NCBI GenBank assembly: GCA_900548905.1
Contig: URMK01000013.1
Location: 56,543 to 120,542, forward strand
Length of the DNA: 64,000 bases
Direction: 5' to 3'
From: an uncultured Lachnospiraceae bacterium
GTDB taxonomy: Bacteria > Bacillota > Clostridia > Lachnospirales > Lachnospiraceae
Both the position numbers and the translations under genes were made by a program. The notes under the pieces were generated by a model. It was not told the origin of the DNA and did not search any database. It saw nothing but the letters and a program-made list of their open reading frames with translations. Positions within the stretch are counted from its first letter, which is position 1. Each line of letters begins with the position of its first letter. Shown one piece after another: positions 1-7,354 of the stretch.

Positions 1-42
1 CTTCCTATATCCTTTAATTAACGCAATTACTATCTTTTTCAT
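1..42 (-). CDS. yidD: YidD membrane insertion efficiency factor, 5' end only
   Basis: Only the first 14 codons lie in the window (MKKIVIALIKGYRK); the gene runs off the left edge. The short basic and hydrophobic start, and the position directly after rnpA on the same strand, fit YidD, a small membrane-associated protein that helps YidC/Oxa1-type insertion. The order rpmH-rnpA-yidD is conserved in Firmicutes. The start is 7 bp after the rnpA stop. The identification rests mostly on context because so little sequence is visible. Confidence 0.7.
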   Translation of the reverse strand, partial: MKKIVIALIKGYRK

Positions 43-49
43 ATCCGAA

Positions 50-385
50 TCAGCTTATAATTTTATGAAGCTTACCCAAATGCAATAGCGCACTCTCGAT
101 TTCCCTGTAGGAAGCCGAAGCTGCATTCGCTCTGGCCACGACTACTATATCTAAACCACTATTAAATATATTTTCCTGAAGCCTGTAGCTTTCGCGCACC
201 AGCCTTGTGACATGATGGCGCACAACACTGTTACCAACTTTTTTACTCACCGAAATTCCAAGCCTGTTTGTCTCCAACTTATTTTCCAACACATACATTA
301 CCAACAAACGATTGGCATACGATTTGCCATTCCGGTAAACAGACTGAAAATCCTGGTTTTTCTTCAAACTTTCCGAAAAATTCAT
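50..385 (-). CDS. rnpA: Ribonuclease P protein component
   Basis: Basic protein subunit of RNase P, which helps the catalytic RNA remove 5' leaders from pre-tRNAs. The product is 111 aa, usual for the family. The conserved core LGISVSKKVGNSVVRHHVTR is visible; the usual RNR motif reads RHH here, a modest departure. The ATG at 385 is chosen because the N-terminus (MNFSESLKKNQDF) aligns with known RnpA starts and a GGAAAG-type ribosome site lies upstream; an in-frame extension to 427 would overrun the end of the rpmH region. It is co-oriented with rpmH and yidD and probably shares the rpmH promoter. Confidence 0.95.
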   Translation of the reverse strand: MNFSESLKKNQDFQSVYRNGKSYANRLLVMYVLENKLETNRLGISVSKKVGNSVVRHHVTRLVRESYRLQENIFNSGLDIVVVARANAASASYREIESALLHLGKLHKIIS

Positions 386-436
386 TACATGTCCAATCTT
401 TCCTGGAAAGAGAAAAAAAGGCCACAAAACTGCGGC

Positions 437-571
437 CTATGCGGATAATCTCTTTCTTCCTTTTGCTCTTCTTGCTGCCAGTACCTTTCTTCCTCCCGGA
501 GTACTCATTCTGGCTCTGAAGCCGTGAACTTTATTTCTCTGCCTGTTCTTAGGCTGAAATGTCATTTTCAT
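437..571 (-). CDS. rpmH: 50S ribosomal protein L34
   Basis: A 44-residue, strongly basic protein that begins MKMTFQPKNRQRNKVHGF and ends GRKRLSA, the standard L34 sequence. L34 sits in the large ribosomal subunit against 23S rRNA. A very strong ribosome site (AAGGAGGTG) lies 7 nt before the ATG. It is the first gene of the leftward rpmH-rnpA-yidD unit and is read away from oriC. Confidence 0.98.
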   Translation of the reverse strand: MKMTFQPKNRQRNKVHGFRARMSTPGGRKVLAARRAKGRKRLSA

Positions 572-629
572 TTACGATGCACCTCCTTCACTCGGGTTTC
601 TGATGTTGTGTCAGAAAATATCATTACCG

Positions 630-658
630 ATTATATAGGAAGAAATCCTGCAAGTCAA
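630..658 (-). promoter_or_regulatory. rpmH promoter
   Basis: On the minus strand a TTGACT -35 (653-658) and a TATAAT -10 (630-635) are separated by 17 bp, close to the sigma-A consensus. It lies about 60 bp before the rpmH ATG and should drive rpmH-rnpA-yidD. Confidence 0.85.
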
Positions 659-725
659 GCAAAACCGCGCATTTTACGAAATAAAAAAACGCTGAAAAAA
701 GCCCGCAAAAATCGTGTTTTTCACT

Positions 726-1035
726 AATACAACATGTAGTTACTCAAATTTCATTTTTCCCACAACATCTAGCACCCCAAATTTCATCCACATGCTGCTA
801 ACGGATCTTTCCACTTAACATAACATTATCCACAAATTGTGTATAACTTGTGGATAAACTCAGCTTAATTTTCGTTTTCAAATTAAAAATAAATATCAAA
901 GCCCCATATTTTCTGTATGTTTATATGTTGATTACACTTTTCCACTTATCCACATTTACACATAGGAAACCTGAAATATGTTAACTACTCCCCCCTGTCA
1001 TTCACACTATGTGGAAAAAATTTATCCCCAGAATT
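726..1035. other. oriC, upstream DnaA-box cluster
   Basis: The AT-rich rpmH-dnaA gap holds perfect DnaA boxes TTATCCACA at 826-834 (+) and 946-954 (+), and TGTGGATAA at 849-857 (an inverted mate of the first). A near match, TTATCCCCA, is at 1022-1030. This corresponds to the upstream half of a bipartite Firmicute origin. The inverted pair at 826-857 is separated by only 14 bp. No gene is seen in the gap. Confidence 0.85.
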
Positions 1036-1040
1036 AACAT

Positions 1041-1069
1041 TTGATATTTGCTTTTTTTTAGAGTAAGAT
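1041..1069 (+). promoter_or_regulatory. dnaA promoter
   Basis: TTGATA (1041-1046) and TAAGAT (1064-1069) are spaced 17 bp and lie 40 bp before the dnaA ATG. The near-consensus DnaA box at 1022-1030 abuts the -35, so autoregulation by DnaA is plausible. Confidence 0.75.
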
Positions 1070-1109
1070 AAGATAGATGTATTTTCAGTAAGTTTACGGA
1101 GGTTTAGCA

Positions 1110-2477
1110 ATGCAGGCAATCGAAGCCAGATGGGATGAGATTAAGGAAACAATCCGAAAGGAATATGATCTCTCCGATGTTTCCTATCACACGTGGATAG
1201 AACCACTGAAGTTTTTTGATGTTCAGGATGATGTGGTTATCATCCTCATCACATCCAACCAATCACATGCCCTTAATTATATTTCTTCCAAATATAAAGA
1301 CTTCTTCCGTGTAACCATCACAGAAATGATGGATCATTACTATGAAGTCTCCTTTATATTGGAAAAGGATGCTAAGAAGGACAAGTCTTCTTCTGAAGAT
1401 CTGAAATCCCCCTACAGCACTACCTTTAATATTAATTATGAAAATGCTAACCTGAATCCGAAGTACAAATTTGATACCTTCGTAGTCGGAAGCAACAACA
1501 AATTCGCCCATTCCGCCTGCCTTGCGGTTGCGGAATCACCGGGTGACGCTTACAATCCCCTCTATATATATGGTGGTGCCGGACTGGGTAAAACCCACCT
1601 TATGCATTCCATCGGCCATTTTGTTCTGGAACAGAATCCGGATATGAAGGTGATTTATGTTACTTCCGAATCCTTTACTAATGAAGTAATTGAATCTATC
1701 CGAAGCGGTAATGCCGCCGCCATGACCAAGCTGCGGGACAAGTACCGTACCGTTGATGTACTCATGATCGATGATATCCAGTTTATAATAGGAAAAGAAA
1801 GTACCCAGGAAGAATTTTTCCATACCTTTAATGTCCTTCATGCTGCGGGGAAACAGATCGTACTGTCCTCCGATAAACCTCCGAAAGAGATGGAAACCCT
1901 GGATGAAAGGTTCCGTTCCCGTTTCGAATGGGGCCTGATTGCAGATATCCAGCCGCCTGATTATGAAACCAGAATGGCTATCCTTCGTAAAAATGCGGAG
2001 AACTATGATAAAAAGATAGACGATTCCATTTTCCAGTACATTGCCACAAACATTAAATCCAATATCAGGGAACTGGAAGGGGCTTTTAACCGCATCATCG
2101 CAAAATCCAAGATAGAAAACCAGCCTGAAATCACCATGGAGCTTGCAGAGGATGCCCTCAAGGACATTATTAATCCGGACAAGCCTGATAAAATAACCCC
2201 GGAACTCATTATCCGCGTGGTTGCGGAGCATTACGGCGTGAATCCGGAAGACATTACCTCTAAAAAGAGAAATTCCGAATATGTCCTCCCCCGCCAGGTG
2301 GTTATGTACCTGTGCAGAGATCTCACGGAAACCTCCCTCGCTAATATAGGGAAGCTTCTCGGTAAAAAAGATCATACCACGGTAATCCATGGGGCCAACA
2401 AGATCACCGATGAACTTACTTCTAATGAAGAACTTAAGAATAATATTGAAATTATCAAAAAGAAAATATGTGTATAA
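1110..2477 (+). CDS. dnaA: Chromosomal replication initiator DnaA
   Basis: DnaA binds the 9-bp boxes at oriC and melts the origin using ATP. At 455 aa it is normal length. Domain I covers about residues 1-85, followed by a short polar linker. The AAA+ core has Walker A GGAGLGKTH near residue 155 and Walker B LMIDDIQF near 218. The C-terminal DNA-binding domain carries the signature KKDHTTVIHG. The ribosome site GGAGG precedes the ATG. DnaA boxes flank the gene on both sides, marking it as part of the origin. Confidence 0.99.
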   Translation: MQAIEARWDEIKETIRKEYDLSDVSYHTWIEPLKFFDVQDDVVIILITSNQSHALNYISSKYKDFFRVTITEMMDHYYEVSFILEKDAKKDKSSSEDLKSPYSTTFNINYENANLNPKYKFDTFVVGSNNKFAHSACLAVAESPGDAYNPLYIYGGAGLGKTHLMHSIGHFVLEQNPDMKVIYVTSESFTNEVIESIRSGNAAAMTKLRDKYRTVDVLMIDDIQFIIGKESTQEEFFHTFNVLHAAGKQIVLSSDKPPKEMETLDERFRSRFEWGLIADIQPPDYETRMAILRKNAENYDKKIDDSIFQYIATNIKSNIRELEGAFNRIIAKSKIENQPEITMELAEDALKDIINPDKPDKITPELIIRVVAEHYGVNPEDITSKKRNSEYVLPRQVVMYLCRDLTETSLANIGKLLGKKDHTTVIHGANKITDELTSNEELKNNIEIIKKKICV

Positions 2478-2670
2478 CCTTGTTAAAGAAAAGTTGACAA
2501 GCTGTGGGTACGTTGGGGACAGGCTGTGAATCCCTTACCTATCCGGATCAAAACAAAAAAGCAGGGTTCAGGGCCATTGTGAATAGCTTAAGATTTAACC
2601 TCAGCTTATCCGGCACTTTTAAACAAGTTATTATTTTCAAATTCCCTTGTAAAATGTATAATGAAAAGGG

Positions 2671-2735
2671 TTATCCACATATCTACATCCTCTACTATTT
2701 AATATTACTAAATTATTTAATTAATAAAAAGATCG
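2671..2735 (+). other. oriC, downstream DnaA box and candidate unwinding element
   Basis: Between dnaA and dnaN there is one perfect DnaA box, TTATCCACA (2671-2679). It is followed by CTACTATTT (2692-2700), then an almost pure A/T stretch to 2730 and a sharp GC-rich switch at 2734-2750. The CTACTATTT phase matches the DnaA-trio pattern described next to DnaA boxes in Bacillus. By analogy this is the DNA unwinding element. The assignment of the unwinding site is inference. Confidence 0.7.
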
Positions 2736-2793
2736 CGCACGGCGCGGCAGGCGATACGTTGTTGTGAATTCGCAGAAGGGAGTTTATACACAT

Positions 2794-3903
2794 ATGAAAT
2801 TAGTTTGTTCCAAAAGCAATCTGTTAACAGGGCTTCAGGTAGTATCCAAAGCGGTGCCTAATAAAACAACCATGTCCATCCTGGAATGTATCCTTATTGA
2901 TTCCACCGGAGGAGAGATCAAACTTACGGCTAACGATATGGAACTGGGAATTGAAACCATTATAGAAGGGGAAATCGTAGAGAAGGGGATCATTGCCCTG
3001 GATGCTAAGATCTTTTTAGAGATCGTCAGAAAGCTGCCTGATAACGATATTTCCATCACAACGGACAGCAACTTCAAGACTGCGATCACCTGTGAGAAGG
3101 CCAAATTTAATATTATCGGCAAGTCAGGTGAGGATTTTTCTTATCTTCCCATGATTGAACGAAACGAATCCATTGTCCTTTCCCAATATACCCTGAAGGA
3201 AGTGATCCGCCAGACGATCTTTTCCATCTCGGATAATGACAACAATAAACTCATGAGCGGTGAGCTTTTCGAGATCAACGGGGAAGAAATGAGAGTGATC
3301 TCCCTTGACGGACACCGTATTTCCATCCGTAAGATCCTTTTGAAAAACACTTATCCTGCCAAAAAGGTAGTGGTACCCGGAAAAACGCTGAACGAAATCA
3401 GCAAGATCCTGGGCGGGGATGCAGACAAGGATGTTACGATCTTTTTTACCGACAAACACATTGTGTTCGAATTTGAAAATACAACTGTGGTATCAAGGTT
3501 GATCGAAGGGGAATACTTTAAAATAGATCAGATGCTTTCCAGCGATTATGAAACCAAGGTAACCATCCACAAAAAAGAGCTTCTTGACTGTATCGACAGG
3601 GCTACCCTGCTCATCAAGGAAGGGGATAAGAAACCCATTATCATCAATATTACGGACAATTCCATGGAGCTTAAGATCAATTCCACGGTAGGAAGCATGG
3701 ATGAAGAAATCGATATTGAAAAAATGGGAAAAGATCTCATGATAGGCTTTAACCCCAAATTCCTGATTGATGCCCTGCGTGTTATCGATGATGAAACCAT
3801 AACCATTTATCTGGTTAATCCCAAGGCTCCCTGCTTCATCCGGGATGAAGAAAATAATTATATTTATCTGATCCTGCCGGTTAACTTTACGACAGTATCA
3901 TAA
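2794..3903 (+). CDS. dnaN: DNA polymerase III sliding clamp, beta subunit
   Basis: DnaN forms the ring that tethers the polymerase to DNA. The product is 369 aa with three repeated clamp domains; the start MKLVCSKSNLLTGLQVVSKA and the C-terminal end YLILPV are typical. The ATG at 2794 is chosen over an in-frame GTG at 2764 because AAGGGAG lies about 12 nt upstream and the N-terminus then matches the family. It follows dnaA across the downstream origin element. Confidence 0.98.
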   Translation: MKLVCSKSNLLTGLQVVSKAVPNKTTMSILECILIDSTGGEIKLTANDMELGIETIIEGEIVEKGIIALDAKIFLEIVRKLPDNDISITTDSNFKTAITCEKAKFNIIGKSGEDFSYLPMIERNESIVLSQYTLKEVIRQTIFSISDNDNNKLMSGELFEINGEEMRVISLDGHRISIRKILLKNTYPAKKVVVPGKTLNEISKILGGDADKDVTIFFTDKHIVFEFENTTVVSRLIEGEYFKIDQMLSSDYETKVTIHKKELLDCIDRATLLIKEGDKKPIIINITDNSMELKINSTVGSMDEEIDIEKMGKDLMIGFNPKFLIDALRVIDDETITIYLVNPKAPCFIRDEENNYIYLILPVNFTTVS

Positions 3904-3917
3904 GCGGAAGGAAGAAC

Positions 3918-4124
3918 ATGGAAACCTTTAAAATAAAAGACGAATATATCAAGCTTGGGCAGGCCCTGAAGGCTGCCGGACTGACAGAGTCCGGTGTGGA
4001 TGCCAAATATGCGGTACAGGACGGGTTTGTAAAAGTGAACGGGCAGGTAGAAACCCAGAGAGGGAAAAAGCTGGTTCCCGGAGATCTGGTAGAATATAAC
4101 GGGAAAACTCTTAAAATCGAGTAA
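3918..4124 (+). CDS. yaaA: S4-domain RNA-binding protein YaaA (RlbA type)
   Basis: A 68-residue S4-like RNA-binding protein found between dnaN and recF in most Firmicutes. The motif IKLGQALKAAG, then VKVNGQVETQRGKKLVPGD, is the S4 fold (helix-helix-beta loop). It probably binds rRNA and acts in large-subunit assembly or regulation; the exact role is not certain. It begins 14 bp after dnaN and is part of the dnaN-yaaA-recF run. Confidence 0.93.
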   Translation: METFKIKDEYIKLGQALKAAGLTESGVDAKYAVQDGFVKVNGQVETQRGKKLVPGDLVEYNGKTLKIE

Positions 4125-4145
4125 AGGCAATATTGGGTAATTTTC

Positions 4146-5243
4146 ATGGTAATAAAATCGCTGGAGCTTTCAAATTTCCGGAATTATGCGTTTCTGGATA
4201 TGGATTTTGACAAAGGCACCAATATTCTTTACGGCGATAACGCACAGGGAAAGACAAATATCCTTGAAGCGATTTATTTGTGCGCAACAACGAAGTCCCA
4301 CAGAGGCACAAAGGATCGTGATATCGTTAATTTTGAAGAAGAGGAAGCCCATATCCGGACCTTTCTGGAAAAGGACGGGGATGAGATCAAAATTGATATG
4401 CACCTGAGGAAAAATAAAACCAAAGGCATAGCAATCGACGGAAATAAAATTAAACGGGCCTCAGAGCTTATGGGGCTTATGAATGTTGTCTTTTTTTCTC
4501 CCGAGGATCTGAGTATTATCAAAAACGGGCCTTCCGAAAGACGCCGGTTCGTGGATATGGAATTATGTCAGCTCGATCCCATGTATCTGCACCATCTGAA
4601 TAACTATAATAAAATTATTAACCAGCGGAATAAACTGCTGAAGGATATGTATATGAACCCATCCCTGAAAGGCACGCTGGATGTATGGGATATACAGTTG
4701 GTGGAATTTGGAAAGAAGATCATCGAAAGGCGTATGGCTTTTGTGGATCAGCTGAATGAAATGATAGGCGGGATCCATGACAGCCTTTCCGGAGGGAAGG
4801 AAAAGCTTGTGATCTCCTATGAACCGGATACGGCATCGGAGGCATTCGAAAGGAAGCTGCAGGGAAGCCAGGAAAGGGATATCCGTCTGAAGCAGACCAC
4901 AGCAGGGCCGCACAGGGATGATTTTGCCTTTATAGCCAACGAGATCGATATCCGGAAGTTCGGGTCCCAGGGACAGCAGAGGACTGCGGCTCTTTCCCTG
5001 AAGCTGTCGGAAATTGAACTGGTAAAAAAAATGACAAAAGATACGCCGGTACTTCTTCTGGATGATGTGTTATCCGAACTGGACAGCAGCAGGCAGAATT
5101 ATCTGCTGAACAGCATAGGGAACATCCAGACGATAATTACCTGTACGGGACTGGATGAATTCATCAATAACCGGTTTGAAATCAACCGGATGTTCAAGAT
5201 CACCAACGGATCAATCGATATTCTGTCTATTGTGGATAAATAA
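4146..5243 (+). CDS. recF: DNA repair and recombination protein RecF
   Basis: RecF is an SMC-like ATPase that helps load RecA at gaps. The product is 365 aa. Walker A is GDNAQGKTN near residue 30, the signature region is FGSQGQQRT near residue 279, and Walker B is VLLLDDVLSELD near 300. The opening MVIKSLELSNFRNY is typical. It follows yaaA by 21 bp. The last codons (..IVDK) contain a perfect DnaA box (5231-5239) that also overlaps the -35 of the gyrB promoter. Confidence 0.98.
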   Translation: MVIKSLELSNFRNYAFLDMDFDKGTNILYGDNAQGKTNILEAIYLCATTKSHRGTKDRDIVNFEEEEAHIRTFLEKDGDEIKIDMHLRKNKTKGIAIDGNKIKRASELMGLMNVVFFSPEDLSIIKNGPSERRRFVDMELCQLDPMYLHHLNNYNKIINQRNKLLKDMYMNPSLKGTLDVWDIQLVEFGKKIIERRMAFVDQLNEMIGGIHDSLSGGKEKLVISYEPDTASEAFERKLQGSQERDIRLKQTTAGPHRDDFAFIANEIDIRKFGSQGQQRTAALSLKLSEIELVKKMTKDTPVLLLDDVLSELDSSRQNYLLNSIGNIQTIITCTGLDEFINNRFEINRMFKITNGSIDILSIVDK

Positions 5244-5258
5244 AATTCATGTTATAAT
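5230..5258 (+). promoter_or_regulatory. gyrB promoter overlapping a DnaA box
   Basis: TTGTGG (5230-5235) and a perfect TATAAT (5253-5258) are spaced 17 bp. The -35 overlaps TGTGGATAA (5231-5239), a perfect DnaA box on the minus strand. The promoter lies at the end of recF and leaves a leader of about 115 nt before gyrB. Confidence 0.65.
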
Positions 5259-5283
5259 AAAACAGAATAGGCAAACAGGTAGA

Positions 5284-5320
5284 AAAACTTATAGGCCTGA
5301 GGGTTCTATAAGCTTTTCTA
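5284..5320 (+). other. Hairpin in the gyrB leader
   Basis: AAAACTTATAG pairs with CTATAAGCTTTT across an 11-nt loop, with one bulge. It is followed by a short pyrimidine run. It could be an attenuator or stability element in the gyrBA leader; no known riboswitch class is recognised. Confidence 0.35.
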
Positions 5321-5378
5321 TCTATTTGTGTCCTTTTTGTTGAATTTTGGCCTTTTAAGCAGTGAAATGGAGGAATAT

Positions 5379-7319
5379 ATGGGTACTGAAAACACAGAAA
5401 GCCACAGTGAATATGGAGCGGATCAGATTCAGATCCTGGAAGGTTTGGAAGCAGTCCGCAAAAGACCTGGTATGTATATTGGTTCCACATCAGCCAGAGG
5501 TCTTCACCATCTGGTTTACGAGATTGTAGACAATGCGGTGGATGAGGCTCTTGCGGGGCATTGTGATACCATTGATGTTACCATCAATCAGGATAATTCC
5601 ATTACGGTTATTGATAACGGACGTGGTATTCCTGTGGGGATCAACCATAAAGCCGGCATCCCTGCGGTGGAAGTGGTATTTACCATTCTGCATGCCGGAG
5701 GTAAATTCGGCGGCGGGGGATATAAGGTATCCGGCGGACTCCATGGTGTGGGCGCATCTGTAGTAAATGCTCTTTCCGACTGGCTTGAGGTGGAAATATG
5801 CCAGGAGGGCAAGGTATACAGACAGCGTTACGAACGGGGAAAGACAATTGATACGCTGAAGGTGGCCGGGGAATGTGATCCGGAAAAAACGGGTACCAAG
5901 GTAACCTTTAAACCGGATCCTACGATTTTCCAGGAAACCACGGTTTATGATTTTGATGTACTGAAGCAGCGTCTGCGTGAGATGGCATTTCTTACCAGAG
6001 GCCTTCGAATTATACTCAGAGATGTGAGGGAAGAAAATCCCCAGGAAAAATCGTTCCACTACGAAGGCGGGATCAAAGAATTCGTCACTTATCTGAATAA
6101 GAGCAAATCCGCCCTTTACGACAATGTCATGTATTTTGAGGGAAGCAAGAACAACGTGTACGTGGAAGTGGCAATGCAGCACAACGATTCCTATACGGAA
6201 AGCGTTTACAGCTTTGTCAATAATATAAATACGCCGGAGGGCGGAACCCATCTGGTGGGCTTCCGGAATGCCATTACCAAAACCTTTAATGATTATGCCA
6301 GAAACAATAAGCTGCTTAAGGACAGTGAGACCAACCTTACCGGCGAAGACATCCGGGAAGGAATGACCGCTATTGTCAGTGTAAAGATTGAGGATCCCCA
6401 GTTCGAAGGGCAGACAAAGCAGAAGCTGGGGAATTCCGAGGCAAGAGGAGCGGTGGATAATGTGGTCAGCGAGCAGCTTACCTATTATCTGGAACAAAAT
6501 CCGTCCATTGCCAAAACGATTTGCGAAAAATCCATCCTGGCCCAGCGTGCCAGGGAAGCGGCCAGAAAGGCGAGGGAGCTGACGAGAAGGAAAACGGCTC
6601 TGGAAGGAATGTCCCTGCCCGGAAAGCTGGCGGATTGTTCGGATAAAGATCCGAAAAACTGTGAAATTTATATCGTTGAGGGAGATTCTGCCGGCGGATC
6701 CGCCAAGAAAGCCAGGAGCCGTGCCACCCAGGCCATCCTTCCCCTGAGAGGAAAAATTCTGAATGTGGAGAAGGCAAGGCTGGATAAGGTATATGCCAAT
6801 GCGGAGATCAAAGCTATGATTACTGCATTCGGAACGGGAATCCATGATGATTTTGACGTGAGCAAATTACGGTATCATAAAATTATTATTATGACCGATG
6901 CCGATGTGGATGGTTCCCATATTGCCACACTTTTACTCACCTTTATATACCGTTTTATGCCGGAGCTTATTAAGCAGGGACATGTATATCTTGCACAGCC
7001 CCCTCTGTATAAGCTGGAGAAAAATAAAAAAGAATGGTATGCCTACAGCGATGAAGAACTGAATGCGATCCTAACGGAAGTGGGAAGGGATCAGAACAAT
7101 AAGATCCAGCGTTATAAAGGTCTGGGAGAAATGGATGCAGAACAGCTCTGGGAAACCACCATGGATCCGGAAAAACGTATTTTGCTGCGTGTGAATATGG
7201 ATGAGGAAGCAGAATCGGAAGTGGACCTTACCTTCACCACTCTTATGGGCGATAAAGTGGAGCCAAGACGTGAGTTTATCGAGGACAATGCCAAATATGC
7301 CAAGAATCTGGATATCTGA
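5379..7319 (+). CDS. gyrB: DNA gyrase subunit B
   Basis: ATPase subunit of gyrase, which introduces negative supercoils. The product is 646 aa. The GHKL ATPase (EIVDNAVDEALAG; DNGRGIPV; GGLHGVGASVVNALS) is followed by the transducer. The TOPRIM domain carries EGDSAGGSA and DADVDGSHI, and the GyrB C-terminal motif QRYKGLGEMD is present. The ATG at 5379 is preferred because GGAGG lies 5 nt upstream; in-frame starts further up lack a ribosome site. gyrA follows after 35 bp in the same operon. Confidence 0.98.
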   Translation: MGTENTESHSEYGADQIQILEGLEAVRKRPGMYIGSTSARGLHHLVYEIVDNAVDEALAGHCDTIDVTINQDNSITVIDNGRGIPVGINHKAGIPAVEVVFTILHAGGKFGGGGYKVSGGLHGVGASVVNALSDWLEVEICQEGKVYRQRYERGKTIDTLKVAGECDPEKTGTKVTFKPDPTIFQETTVYDFDVLKQRLREMAFLTRGLRIILRDVREENPQEKSFHYEGGIKEFVTYLNKSKSALYDNVMYFEGSKNNVYVEVAMQHNDSYTESVYSFVNNINTPEGGTHLVGFRNAITKTFNDYARNNKLLKDSETNLTGEDIREGMTAIVSVKIEDPQFEGQTKQKLGNSEARGAVDNVVSEQLTYYLEQNPSIAKTICEKSILAQRAREAARKARELTRRKTALEGMSLPGKLADCSDKDPKNCEIYIVEGDSAGGSAKKARSRATQAILPLRGKILNVEKARLDKVYANAEIKAMITAFGTGIHDDFDVSKLRYHKIIIMTDADVDGSHIATLLLTFIYRFMPELIKQGHVYLAQPPLYKLEKNKKEWYAYSDEELNAILTEVGRDQNNKIQRYKGLGEMDAEQLWETTMDPEKRILLRVNMDEEAESEVDLTFTTLMGDKVEPRREFIEDNAKYAKNLDI

Positions 7320-7354
7320 TAACTGGTACTGTAGAAACGGAGAGTCAATAAACA

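Noticed and set aside
2504..2767. 87-codon frame between dnaA and dnaN
   Set aside because: It covers the DnaA box and A/T-rich unwinding element, has no ribosome site and a poor composition.
5490..6845. Long open frame antisense to gyrB (451 codons)
   Set aside because: It lies wholly within gyrB on the other strand, has no ribosome site and its protein resembles nothing; codon bias of gyrB explains it.
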